Of a stretch of DNA of 64,000 nucleotides, positions 26,738-35,343 are shown in pieces; position 1 is the first letter of the stretch, and the number at the start of each line of letters is the position of its first letter. Location of the stretch: positions 182,535-246,534 of the forward strand of contig NZ_JAHESC010000005.1 of NCBI RefSeq assembly GCF_018598185.1, in the 5' to 3' direction. The translations under genes were made by a program, and so were the position numbers. The notes below the pieces were generated by a model that made no database searches, was not told where the DNA came from, and saw only the letters and a program-made list of their open reading frames with translations. Origin of the DNA: Dawidia soli (GTDB lineage: Bacteria; Bacteroidota; Bacteroidia; Cytophagales; Cyclobacteriaceae).

Positions 26738-27427
26738 ATGGCAAAGACAACATCAGCTCCGGTCCCGACCTTCTCTACCGAAAACTTCCAGGCGCTCTGC
26801 GACCGCGTCGCCGCCCGTGATAAAGACCTGAAGGCCATTCTGATGGCCTACGACTATCCGCCGATGTGGACGCGGCCGAACACATTCGAAAGTCTCATCC
26901 ACATCATTCTCGAGCAACAGGTGTCGCTGGCGTCTGCACTCGCGGCCTTGAACAAGCTGCGCGATCGGTTGGGCAAGATCACGCCGGCCGGTCTGCTGGC
27001 GCTGACGGATGAAGAGCTGAAGGCCTGCTACTTCAGTCGTCAAAAGACCGTATATGCACGGCACCTGGCCGAGGCGATTGAAAGCAAGCAGTTTAACCTG
27101 AAGGCCCTGGAGAAGTTATCGGATGAAACGGTGCGCGAAAAGATCGTCGCCCTGAAAGGTCTGGGCAACTGGAGCGCCGATATTTACCTGATGTTCGTAT
27201 TGCGTCGCACGGATATATTTCCTCCGGGCGATCTGGCGGCGGTAAATGCGTTGAAGGATGTTAAAAGGCAGTCGAAGGATGTAGCCCGGGAGAAGCTCGC
27301 GAAAATTACCATGCGCTGGGCGCCATATCGCACAGTGGCGACGATGATCTTGTGGCATTACTATCTTTCTGTACGGGCAAAGAAAACGCCCATCACGGAA
27401 AAAATAGAGAAAGCCGTTGTACTGTGA
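26738..27427 (+). CDS. DNA-3-methyladenine glycosylase II-type (HhH-GPD)
   Basis: The protein has 229 residues from the ATG at 26738 (MAKTTSAPVPTFS); a longer frame starts inside the ogt gene. The helix-hairpin-helix motif LKGLGNWSADIYLMF is followed by the catalytic Asp, D165, in FPPGDLAAVNAL. HIILEQQVSLASALAAL is typical of AlkA-like enzymes. It removes alkylated purines to start base-excision repair. It is shorter than E. coli AlkA (about 280 residues), lacking the N-terminal domain, as in many bacterial homologues. It is co-directional with ogt and 17 bp downstream. Confidence 0.9.
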   Translation: MAKTTSAPVPTFSTENFQALCDRVAARDKDLKAILMAYDYPPMWTRPNTFESLIHIILEQQVSLASALAALNKLRDRLGKITPAGLLALTDEELKACYFSRQKTVYARHLAEAIESKQFNLKALEKLSDETVREKIVALKGLGNWSADIYLMFVLRRTDIFPPGDLAAVNALKDVKRQSKDVAREKLAKITMRWAPYRTVATMILWHYYLSVRAKKTPITEKIEKAVVL

Positions 27428-27485
27428 CAAGGTATTGCAGGCGCCAGTCCTGGTTCCGCGACCCGGACTGGCAGGGGCTGCGGTA

Positions 27486-27935
27486 TTAGCTATTGGAAGA
27501 TTTATACTGTTTGTTATCGGAAGTGGTATTCCGCTTGGCAATATCCTCGACCTGGCGCATAACTTTTGCTACATCCTCGTCAGCATACGTTCCATAGGCA
27601 TCGACCAGGGTACCTTTCGCGCCGTCGTCGGTTTGAATGACGTACAGTACCGACATGTCGGCGGGGTCGGTGATACCTTCGAACCGGTAAAAGTTCATGA
27701 CGTGGATCTGATCCGGTTGGTAACTGCGCGACGTTTCCAGCGACTGCAGGCCGTCTTTCGTAGCTTTAAAGTTTTCCTTATAGCCGTGTTCCAGCGCTTT
27801 GTTGGTGCAATAGGCCAGCGTACGGAGCTCGGGCATCAGCTTTTCTGATTCGGTCAATAACTCGACGGTACGGGGAGCATCTTTCTCGGCCTTATGGATC
27901 TCCCGTGAATTTTCCTTTATGGTTTTCAGTGACAT
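27486..27935 (-). CDS. Conserved hypothetical protein, RFEG...DAYG type
   Basis: The protein has 149 residues and no signal peptide. Its middle and end (GYKENFKATKDGLQSL, NFYRFEGITDPADMSVLYVI, GTLVDAYGTYADED) match a small Bacteroidota family whose members are sometimes labelled phosphoribosylpyrophosphate synthetase in databases; the protein is far too short for that enzyme and has no PRPP-binding motif. The final 20 residues are Ser/Asn/Lys-rich. It is convergent with the glycosylase gene (58-bp spacer). Function unknown. Confidence 0.7.
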   Translation of the reverse strand: MSLKTIKENSREIHKAEKDAPRTVELLTESEKLMPELRTLAYCTNKALEHGYKENFKATKDGLQSLETSRSYQPDQIHVMNFYRFEGITDPADMSVLYVIQTDDGAKGTLVDAYGTYADEDVAKVMRQVEDIAKRNTTSDNKQYKSSNS

Positions 27936-28527
27936 AGCTTTTTTGAATTATACCTGTTAAACAATTATGCCCGTGTCGCCTCGGGTATGCCCGCATACTG
28001 TCTGATCGAAATCCATGCGTGTCGGACAAGATTGTTTTAGTCCAATTTTCTCCTCATTTTCTATTATCCGCGCGAAAAGAGCTTCGCACCTCGCAAACAT
28101 GGTCAAAAAGGTACTTCGCCAACGATGCGCGCGTCACACCTGCGGTTAACACCTGCACACTGAACCCTGCCGCCGGCTCAACACGAACAACCGGTCGCCC
28201 GCGCTCGGGATCCTCCCGCCACGACGCAATTAGTGAGCACGATCAAAAAGGCACAAGCTGTCGTAACATATTTCCGAAACCCTTTCTACGATGACTTCGT
28301 TCTCAACACGCGAGCAAGTCAGACGGATGCGCGTATACTCACAACGATTTCAGCCCGCCTTAAGGAAGGTTTAAGCTTTTTTTAAGGCGTTCTTTATCAG
28401 ATGGTTGGGTTACTTACCAGGGTTGAAAAGAATTTATGAAAAGATACATCTATGCAATCGTTCGTTACATGCGCTCAACCTTTTGATACTTGCCATTACA
28501 ATCATCTTTCTATAGATTAGCGGCCCA
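27936..28527. other. Gene-free stretch
   Basis: This 592-bp spacer lies between divergent small genes. I find no convincing gene in it; open frames have no recognisable features. It contains an 8-bp inverted repeat (CGCCTTAA at 28356-28363 with TTAAGGCG at 28382-28389) around a T-rich loop, and the 140 bp after it are AT-rich, as expected for a promoter of the 28528 gene. Confidence 0.4.
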
Positions 28528-28977
28528 ATGAAAAGATACTGGCTTACGTTGTTCCTTCTTCTGAGCGCTGTCCTCTTCGGCAGCCTCGCTCACGGGGCGA
28601 CGTGCGTCGTATACAAAAAGACCACCACGACGGTTAAGCAGTCGGTGGCACGCAAGATGCCCGGCACGACGACACAGGTCGACGCCGACATTGCGCTGCA
28701 GGGCCGGTTGCTGGTAGACTGCCCGGATGGCGCCGGCTCGAGTCACGAAGTTCTCAAGATCGAGATCACCGAGTTGGAGGAACGCGAAGAAGATGAAACG
28801 GAAAAGGATGCCAGCTCTCTTCGCAAACACGTTGAGAATAATAAATATACCGCTGCCTTTCCGCTCACAGACCTCGACTACTTTTTTAATAACGGCCAGA
28901 AGCTGTTGCCGTTCGTTCAGCACTTTTCGTTTACAGCGATATATCGTTATCTCGCATTGCTTGTAATCCGGATTTGA
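28528..28977 (+). CDS. Small secreted hypothetical protein
   Basis: The predicted protein has 149 residues with a clear signal peptide (MKRYWLTLFLLLSAVLFGSL, cleavage probably near AHGA). The mature part has two Cys (in ATCVVY and LLVDCPDG), an acidic stretch (EITELEEREEDETEKDASS) and an aromatic, hydrophobic C-terminus (HFSFTAIYRYLALLVI). No family is recognised. It is preceded by the 592-bp gene-free stretch and followed by the RND operon 176 bp later. It may be an orphan, strain-specific gene. Confidence 0.55.
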   Translation: MKRYWLTLFLLLSAVLFGSLAHGATCVVYKKTTTTVKQSVARKMPGTTTQVDADIALQGRLLVDCPDGAGSSHEVLKIEITELEEREEDETEKDASSLRKHVENNKYTAAFPLTDLDYFFNNGQKLLPFVQHFSFTAIYRYLALLVIRI

Positions 28978-29152
28978 TCCGTGTTTCTTTCCCGGGGGGG
29001 CTTTATTTCCAGGGTCCTCATCAGAACAACTTTTTAAATTACTTAACCCGCTAGTCGTCGCGCCAACGCGGTGGCTGCACTAAATGTGTCCCACGTACAC
29101 ATTACACTCGGAAGTACTCACAAAACACATCTCGAAATAACCATTTATTGTC

Positions 29153-30235
29153 ATGAAGCACGTACTGCTTATTGGCTTGGCGGCTGTATTATGCCTTTCA
29201 AGCTGTCATTCAGAAAAAGAAGAAAAAGGAGAGGAAGGGGAGAAGTTTTTGGTTACCCACCCATTACGCAAAGACACCGTAGCCATCCGCGACTATGTGT
29301 GCCAGATACACTCCATCCAACACATTGAAATGCGGGCACTGGAGAAAGGTTATCTGCAGGATATTTATGTAGACGAAGGTCAGGCCGTAAAGAAAGGTCA
29401 GCTGATGTTTCAGATCATGCCGCTGATGTATAAAGCCGAACTGCAAAAGGCACAAGCGGAAGCTAATTTTGCGGAGATCGAATTCCAGAACACCAAGCGT
29501 CTGGCTGATAGCAACGTCGTGGCTCCGAACGAGCTGGCGCTGAGCAAAGCCAAGCTCGACAAAGCCAAAGCGGAGCTCGCCCTGGCACAAGTACACTTAG
29601 GATTTACAGAGATCCGGGCACCGTTCAACGGTATCATGGACCACTTCCAGGTACGGTTGGGCAGCCTGGTAGACGAAGGCGACCTGCTCACGACGCTGTC
29701 GGACAACAGCAAGATGTGGGTTTACTTTAACGTGCCCGAAGCCGAGTACCTCAATTTCAAAGCCAAGGCCAAAGGCGACAGCCTCATGAAGGTAAGCCTG
29801 ATCATGGCCAACCACGAGAAATTCCAATATCCCGGCATCGTAGAGACCATCGAAGCCGACTTTAACAACGAGACCGGTAACATCGCGTTCCGGGCCACGT
29901 TCCCCAACCCCGAGGGCCTGCTGCGTCACGGCGAGACGGGTAACGTGCAGATGGTGGCGCCGCTGACGAATGCCATGCTCATTCCGCAGAAGGCCACCTT
30001 CGAAGTGCTGGAAAAGAAATATGTATATGTGATCGATAAGGAAAATACAGTACGCTCACGGGAGATCACCATCGCCGCGGAACTGCCCCACATTTTTGTG
30101 GTCAAGAGCGGCCTGGCGGAAACCGACAGGATCCTGCTGGAAGGCTTGCGCCAGGTGCGGGAAAATGAGAAGATACACTATACCGAAGCGAAAGCAGATT
30201 CTGTCATTTCGCATCTGGAACTGTATGCCGAATAA
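29153..30235 (+). CDS. RND efflux periplasmic adaptor lipoprotein
   Basis: The protein has 360 residues. The N-terminus is a lipoprotein signal (LIGLAAVLCLSSC, acylated Cys at about 18) followed by a Lys/Glu-rich linker. The order of lipoyl, alpha-hairpin and beta-barrel parts fits the HlyD/AcrA family: VDEGQAVKKGQLMFQI, a coiled-coil hairpin at about 95-145, then FTEIRAPFNGIMDHFQVRLG and NAMLIPQKATFEVLEKKYVY. It bridges the inner-membrane pump and outer-membrane channel encoded just downstream; the permease starts 23 bp after its stop. Confidence 0.92.
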   Translation: MKHVLLIGLAAVLCLSSCHSEKEEKGEEGEKFLVTHPLRKDTVAIRDYVCQIHSIQHIEMRALEKGYLQDIYVDEGQAVKKGQLMFQIMPLMYKAELQKAQAEANFAEIEFQNTKRLADSNVVAPNELALSKAKLDKAKAELALAQVHLGFTEIRAPFNGIMDHFQVRLGSLVDEGDLLTTLSDNSKMWVYFNVPEAEYLNFKAKAKGDSLMKVSLIMANHEKFQYPGIVETIEADFNNETGNIAFRATFPNPEGLLRHGETGNVQMVAPLTNAMLIPQKATFEVLEKKYVYVIDKENTVRSREITIAAELPHIFVVKSGLAETDRILLEGLRQVRENEKIHYTEAKADSVISHLELYAE

Positions 30236-30258
30236 TCACATCCTAACAAGCGAAAGAC

Positions 30259-33200
30259 ATGTTTAGTAAGTTCATACGCAGGCCAGTCTTTGCGATTGTC
30301 ATCTCGATCGTAATAGTCTTTGTGGGGGTACTGGCCATTAAGAAACTGCCCATCTCGCAGTTTCCGGACATTGCGCCGACCACGGTTAACATTTTCATCG
30401 CGTACCCCGGTTCGAGTGCCGACGTACTCGTGAAATCTACGCTCATTACGCTTGAGCAGGCCATCAACGGCGTGCAGGATATGCGTTATATCGCGACCGA
30501 CGCCACCAGTGCGGGGGAAGCGACGCTTCGTATCATCTTTGAGCCCGGGACGGATCCAAACGACGCCGTGATCCGGGTAAAGACACGCGTGGACCAGGTT
30601 ATGCCCCTGTTGCCCGAGCTCGTGCAACGCGAAGGTGTGATCATCACGCCCATCCAGCCGAGTATGTTGATGTACGTCAACCTATACTCCAAGGAAAAGA
30701 GCATGGATGAGAAATTCCTGTTCAACTATGCCACCGTAAAAATGATCCCCGAGATCCAGCGTACCAAGGGTGTAGCCCGTGCGCAGATCCTGGGTAGCCG
30801 TCGTTACGCCATGCGCGTCTGGTTGAATCCGGAACGTATGCGCGCCTATAAGATCTCGGTAGAAGAAGTTATGGAGGCGATCGGCGAGCAAAGTATCATC
30901 GGCCGTCCGGGTCGTATCGGTCAAAGCTCGGGCATCGCCGCCCAGTCGCTGGAGTACGTGCTGACCTATAAAGGACGCTACAACAAACCCGAAGAATACG
31001 AAGGCATCATCATCCGCGCCAACGCGGAAGGCGAAAGCATTCACCTGCGCGATATCGCGACTGTGGAGCTGGGAAGCGAGTTCTTCGACATCTACTCCAA
31101 CCTGGACGGTCACGCATCGGCGGCGATCGTGTTGAAGCAGAACTACGGCAGTAACGCCAGCGACGTCATCGCAGAAGTAAAAGCCAAGCTGGAGGTCATG
31201 AAAGAGTCGTTCCCTCCGGGCATGGACTACAAGATCAGCTATGACGTATCGCAATTCCTGGATGCGTCCATCGAACAGGTGATCCATACCCTGCGCGACG
31301 CCTTTATCCTGGTGGCCATTGTGGTGTTTGTGTTCCTCGGCGACTGGCGCTCGACCCTGATCCCGATCCTGGCGGTACCGGTATCGTTGATCGGTGCATT
31401 CTTCGTCATTCAGTTCTTCGGGCTCTCCATCAACCTGGTAACGCTCTTTGCGTTGGTACTGGCGATCGGTATCGTGGTCGACGACGCGATCGTGGTCGTG
31501 GAAGCGGTGCACGCGAAGATGGAAGAAGAGCCGCATTTGAGCCCGTACAGCGCCGTTCGAAAAGTATTGGGTGAGATCAGCGGTGCCATCATCGCCATCA
31601 CCATGGTCATGGTGTCGGTATTCGTGCCGATCTCGTTCATGTCGGGTCCTGTAGGTACTTTCTACCGCCAGTTCTCGATCACCATGGCGAGTTCGATCGT
31701 GATCTCGGCATTGATCGCGCTTACGCTGACGCCGGTATTGTGTGCCATGTTGTTGAAAAACCACCATGGACACGAGAAGAAAAAGAACATCCTGACGAAG
31801 TCGCTCGACAAGTTCAACAGTGGCTTCGAGAAGATGACCGGTCGCTACGTGGGCTTATTGAAGCTGATCGTAAACCGTCGTATGGTGACGTTCGCCATCC
31901 TGGTGGCATTCTGCGCGGGGATCTGGTACGAGAACCACGCAGTGCCTTCGGGCTTTATTCCCAACGAAGATCAGGGTACGATCTATGCGATCATTCAGAC
32001 ACCTCCCGGTTCTACGCTCGAAAAGACCAACCAGGTGTCACAACGCCTGCAGAAGATCTGCGAAGAGATCGACGGGGTGGAATCGGTATCGTCACTGGCC
32101 GGTTACGAGATCATGACCGAAGGCCGTGGCTCGAACGCTGGTACCTGTCTGATCAACCTCAAGCCGTGGTCGGAACGTCACCACACCGTGAAAGAGATCA
32201 TGGAAGAGCTCGAGGAAGAATCGAAAGGCCTTGGGGCGATCGTCGAGTACTTCGAGCCGCCGGCCATCCCCGGCTTCGGTACGTCGGGTGGTTTTTCGAT
32301 GCGTCTGCTGGATAAAACAACCGATACCGATTACCACGAGTTCGATCAGATCAACAAGCAGTTCATGGATAACCTGCGTAAGCGTAAAGAGCTTACCGGC
32401 TTGTTCACCTTCTTCGCGGCCAACTATCCGCAGTATGAGCTCGAGATCGATAACAACCTGGCCATGCAAAAAGGTGTGTCGATCGGTAAAGCGATGGATA
32501 ACCTCAATATCCTCATCGGTAGTACCTACGAGCAGGGCTTCATCAAGTTCAACCAGTTCTTCAAGGTATATGTGCAGTCCGATCCGAAGTTCAGAAGGCT
32601 GCCGTCCGACCTGCTGAACCTGTTTGTAAAAAATGATCGTGGTGAAATGGTGCCGTACTCGGCGTTCATGAAACTGAAGAAAGGCCAGGGGCCGAACGAG
32701 ATCACGCGCTTTAACCTGTACAACTCGGCGGCTATCCAGGGTCTGCCGGCCAAAGGATATACCACGGCCGACGCCATTCAGGCCATCCGGGAGGTAGCAA
32801 AAGAGACGCTGCCCAAAGGCTATGACATCGCGTTTGAAGGGTTGTCGTACGACGAATCGATCCGCGGTAACGAAGCGCTGTATGTGTTCCTCGTCGTGTT
32901 GCTGTTCGTATACTTTGTACTGGCCGCCCAGTATGAAAGCTTCATCATACCGTTGGCGGTGGTATTCTCGCTGCCGGTCGGTGTGTTCGGATCGTTCCTC
33001 ATGCTGCAGATCATGGGGTTGGAGAACAACATCTACGCGCAGATCGGATTGATCATGCTCGTCGGCCTCCTGGGTAAGAACGCCGTACTGATCGTGGAGT
33101 TTGCCGTGCAGAAACGTCAGCAAGGAGAGACCATTCTCAACGCGGCGATCGAAGGAGCACGGGTACGTTTCCGGCCGATCCTCATGACGTCATTCGCCTT

Positions 33201-33468
33201 CGTGGCCGGTCTGATCCCCCTGATCATCGCTCACGGGGCCGGTGCGATCGGTAACCGTACCATCGGTGGCTCGGCCCTCGGGGGGATGTTATTCGGTACC
33301 GTCTTCGGTGTGATCATCATCCCGGGCTTGTACTATATCTTCGGTAAGATCGCCGACGGCCGTCACCTGATCAAACACGAAGACGAAGATTCCCTGACCG
33401 AAAACCTGGTTCACCAGATAGACAGTTTTCCTCAATCCACTGAAACGGAAGATGATAATGGACACTAA
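30259..33468 (+). CDS. RND multidrug efflux permease, HAE1/AcrB family
   Basis: The protein has 1069 residues, the usual size for hydrophobe/amphiphile efflux pumps. Twelve membrane helices and two large periplasmic loops are evident. The proton-relay residues are present: D408 and D409 in GIVVDDAIVVVEAVHAKME and K940 in GLLGKNAVLIVEFAVQKRQ. The N-terminus FSKFIRRPVFAIVISI is typical. It drives export of hydrophobic compounds using the proton gradient as a trimer. It is the middle gene of a three-gene operon, overlapping the next by 17 bp. The substrate cannot be read from the sequence, and no local regulator is seen. Confidence 0.95.
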   Translation: MFSKFIRRPVFAIVISIVIVFVGVLAIKKLPISQFPDIAPTTVNIFIAYPGSSADVLVKSTLITLEQAINGVQDMRYIATDATSAGEATLRIIFEPGTDPNDAVIRVKTRVDQVMPLLPELVQREGVIITPIQPSMLMYVNLYSKEKSMDEKFLFNYATVKMIPEIQRTKGVARAQILGSRRYAMRVWLNPERMRAYKISVEEVMEAIGEQSIIGRPGRIGQSSGIAAQSLEYVLTYKGRYNKPEEYEGIIIRANAEGESIHLRDIATVELGSEFFDIYSNLDGHASAAIVLKQNYGSNASDVIAEVKAKLEVMKESFPPGMDYKISYDVSQFLDASIEQVIHTLRDAFILVAIVVFVFLGDWRSTLIPILAVPVSLIGAFFVIQFFGLSINLVTLFALVLAIGIVVDDAIVVVEAVHAKMEEEPHLSPYSAVRKVLGEISGAIIAITMVMVSVFVPISFMSGPVGTFYRQFSITMASSIVISALIALTLTPVLCAMLLKNHHGHEKKKNILTKSLDKFNSGFEKMTGRYVGLLKLIVNRRMVTFAILVAFCAGIWYENHAVPSGFIPNEDQGTIYAIIQTPPGSTLEKTNQVSQRLQKICEEIDGVESVSSLAGYEIMTEGRGSNAGTCLINLKPWSERHHTVKEIMEELEEESKGLGAIVEYFEPPAIPGFGTSGGFSMRLLDKTTDTDYHEFDQINKQFMDNLRKRKELTGLFTFFAANYPQYELEIDNNLAMQKGVSIGKAMDNLNILIGSTYEQGFIKFNQFFKVYVQSDPKFRRLPSDLLNLFVKNDRGEMVPYSAFMKLKKGQGPNEITRFNLYNSAAIQGLPAKGYTTADAIQAIREVAKETLPKGYDIAFEGLSYDESIRGNEALYVFLVVLLFVYFVLAAQYESFIIPLAVVFSLPVGVFGSFLMLQIMGLENNIYAQIGLIMLVGLLGKNAVLIVEFAVQKRQQGETILNAAIEGARVRFRPILMTSFAFVAGLIPLIIAHGAGAIGNRTIGGSALGGMLFGTVFGVIIIPGLYYIFGKIADGRHLIKHEDEDSLTENLVHQIDSFPQSTETEDDNGH

Positions 33469-34897
33469 GATCAAATTGCATTCCATACTTGCGACAGGCT
33501 GTATCCTCTTCCTGGTGACAGCGTGTAGCTTACCGCCTTCTCTGGTACATCGATCAGAGAATAAAACAACTCCTGCGAGCTTTACCGGCTCGCAGGATAC
33601 TACGAACACTGCCCGGATCCAATGGCGCCAATACTTTACCGATCCTAACCTGGTGGCGCTGATCGATACGGCGCTCCGGAACAACCAGGAGCTGAACATC
33701 ACGATCCGTGAGATCGAGATCGCCCGCAACGAGGTACGCGCCCGGAAGGGGGAGTACCTGCCGTTCCTCGGCATCCGTGCCGGCGCAGGCTTTGAAAAGG
33801 TAGGCCGCTATACCAATATCGGTGCCAGCGAAGCCACGACCGAGATCAAACCGGGTAAAGAAACGCCCGAGCCGTTGCCGGACTATATGGTCGCCGCGGT
33901 AGCCAACTGGGAACTGGACATCTGGAAGAAGCTGCGCAACGCCAAGAAGGCCGCGGTAAGTCGCTACCTGTCGTCTGTCGAAGGCAGGAACTTCATGGTC
34001 ACCAACCTGATCGCCGAGATCGCCAACTCGTACTACGAGCTGCTGGCGCTCGACAACCAGATGGCTATCCTGGAACAGAACATCGCGATCCAAAGCAACG
34101 TGCTGGAGATCGTGCGCATGCAGAAGGATGCCGCCCGGGTAACCGAGCTGCCCGTACGCCGGTTCGAGGCGCAAGTGCTCAACACGAAAAGCCAGCTCTA
34201 CCTCATCCGGCAAAGCATCGTCGAAGCAGAGAACCGCATCAACTTCCTGGTGGGCCGCTATCCGCAGCCGGTACAGCGCAATGCCGAAAGCTTCCTGACC
34301 CTGGTGCCCGACAGCATCCATGCGGGCCTGCCGGCACAGCTCCTGGCCAACCGGCCTGACATCCGCCAGGCCGAAATGGACCTGGCTGCCGCCAAGCTGG
34401 ATGTAAAGTCGGCGCGGGCACAATTCTATCCTTCCCTGGGGATCTCGGCGGGCATCGGCTTTCAGTCCTTCAATCCGTCGTACCTCCTGCGCACACCCGA
34501 GTCGTTGATCTACTCGCTGGCCGGTGACCTGGTCGCTCCGCTTGTAAACCGCAATGCCATCAAGGCCACGTATTACAGCGCCAACGCGCGGCAAATCCAG
34601 GCGATCTATCACTACGAGCGTACGATCCTTAATGCGTATGTCGAAGTTGTCAATCAGCTGTCGAAGATCAACAATATGAAGCAGAGCTATCAGTTAAAAG
34701 AACGGGAAGTACAGGCGCTCACGGCGTCGATCGATATCTCTAACAACCTCTTTAAGTCGGCCCGTGCCGACTACATGGAGGTGTTGATCACGCAACGCGA
34801 CGCGCTGGAATCACGCTTCGAGCTGATCGAGACCAAAAAACAACAACTCAACGCCATGGTCAATGTCTATCAGGCATTGGGCGGCGGCTGGAACTAG
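33452..34897 (+). CDS. RND outer-membrane efflux channel lipoprotein (NodT/OprM type)
   Basis: The protein has 481 residues with a lipoprotein signal (CILFLVTACSLPPS). A second in-frame ATG at 33458 is equally possible. Two TolC-type repeats are visible: WRQYFTDPNLVALIDTAL, NQELNITIREIEIARNEVR, then LPAQLLANRPDIRQAEMDLA and ARAQFYPSLGISAGIGFQS. It forms a trimeric outer-membrane channel for the upstream adaptor and pump. The start overlaps the pump gene by 17 bp. A terminator follows 27 bp after its stop, closing the operon. Confidence 0.92.
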   Translation: MIMDTKIKLHSILATGCILFLVTACSLPPSLVHRSENKTTPASFTGSQDTTNTARIQWRQYFTDPNLVALIDTALRNNQELNITIREIEIARNEVRARKGEYLPFLGIRAGAGFEKVGRYTNIGASEATTEIKPGKETPEPLPDYMVAAVANWELDIWKKLRNAKKAAVSRYLSSVEGRNFMVTNLIAEIANSYYELLALDNQMAILEQNIAIQSNVLEIVRMQKDAARVTELPVRRFEAQVLNTKSQLYLIRQSIVEAENRINFLVGRYPQPVQRNAESFLTLVPDSIHAGLPAQLLANRPDIRQAEMDLAAAKLDVKSARAQFYPSLGISAGIGFQSFNPSYLLRTPESLIYSLAGDLVAPLVNRNAIKATYYSANARQIQAIYHYERTILNAYVEVVNQLSKINNMKQSYQLKEREVQALTASIDISNNLFKSARADYMEVLITQRDALESRFELIETKKQQLNAMVNVYQALGGGWN

Positions 34898-34924
34898 AAT
34901 ATCAACTTCCGTTGAGATGTGGGG

Positions 34925-34957
34925 ACTCCTCCTGGCTTCGGCCGGAGGAGTTTTTTT
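34925..34957 (+). terminator. Rho-independent terminator of the RND operon
   Basis: A stem ACTCCTCC/GGAGGAGT, extended by a GGC-TTC-GCC-type inner hairpin, is followed by a run of seven T residues. Confidence 0.88.
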
Positions 34958-34998
34958 ATGCCTGCAAATGGGTACCTTGGGATACCAAACCCCGGCAT

Positions 34999-35301
34999 AT
35001 GTTTGTGATCAACCTGCACTATATCGTGCCCCTCGACGAACTGGACGCCCACATGAAAGAGCACGTGGCGTTCTTGCAGAAGTACTATAAGGAACAGGTG
35101 TTCATCGCCTCCGGCCGTAAAGTACCGCGTACCGGCGGGATCATTCTCGCCGCAGGCCGCACCAAAGAAGAGATCGAGGCGATCATGCAGGAGGATCCGT
35201 TCTCTACCCACGGGCTGGCAGAGGTCACCGTAACGGAGTTTCTCACGTCCCAAACGCATCCTGCCTTCAAAAAGCTCCTGAAGGAGGTGTTTAACAGCTA
35301 A
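34999..35301 (+). CDS. YciI-like protein
   Basis: The predicted protein has 100 residues from the ATG at 34999, which starts the YciI-type fold (MFVINLHYIVPLDELDAHMK, HVAFLQKYYKEQVFIASG, GGIILAAGRTKEEIEAIMQE, DPFSTHGLAEVTVTEF). The frame extends upstream through the terminator, so an earlier start is unlikely. The His and Asp usually proposed as active-site residues (HMKEH and DPF) are present. The family consists of small ferredoxin-like-fold proteins with mostly unknown roles. It lies 42 bp before the TPR gene. Confidence 0.85.
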   Translation: MFVINLHYIVPLDELDAHMKEHVAFLQKYYKEQVFIASGRKVPRTGGIILAAGRTKEEIEAIMQEDPFSTHGLAEVTVTEFLTSQTHPAFKKLLKEVFNS

Positions 35302-35343
35302 CGCAATTTTTCGTATCTTACAGGTCATCTATACCTGTTTGTT

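Noticed and set aside
27486..27935. Phosphoribosylpyrophosphate synthetase
   Set aside because: The label is attached to similar small proteins, but there is no PRPP motif and the length is less than half that needed.
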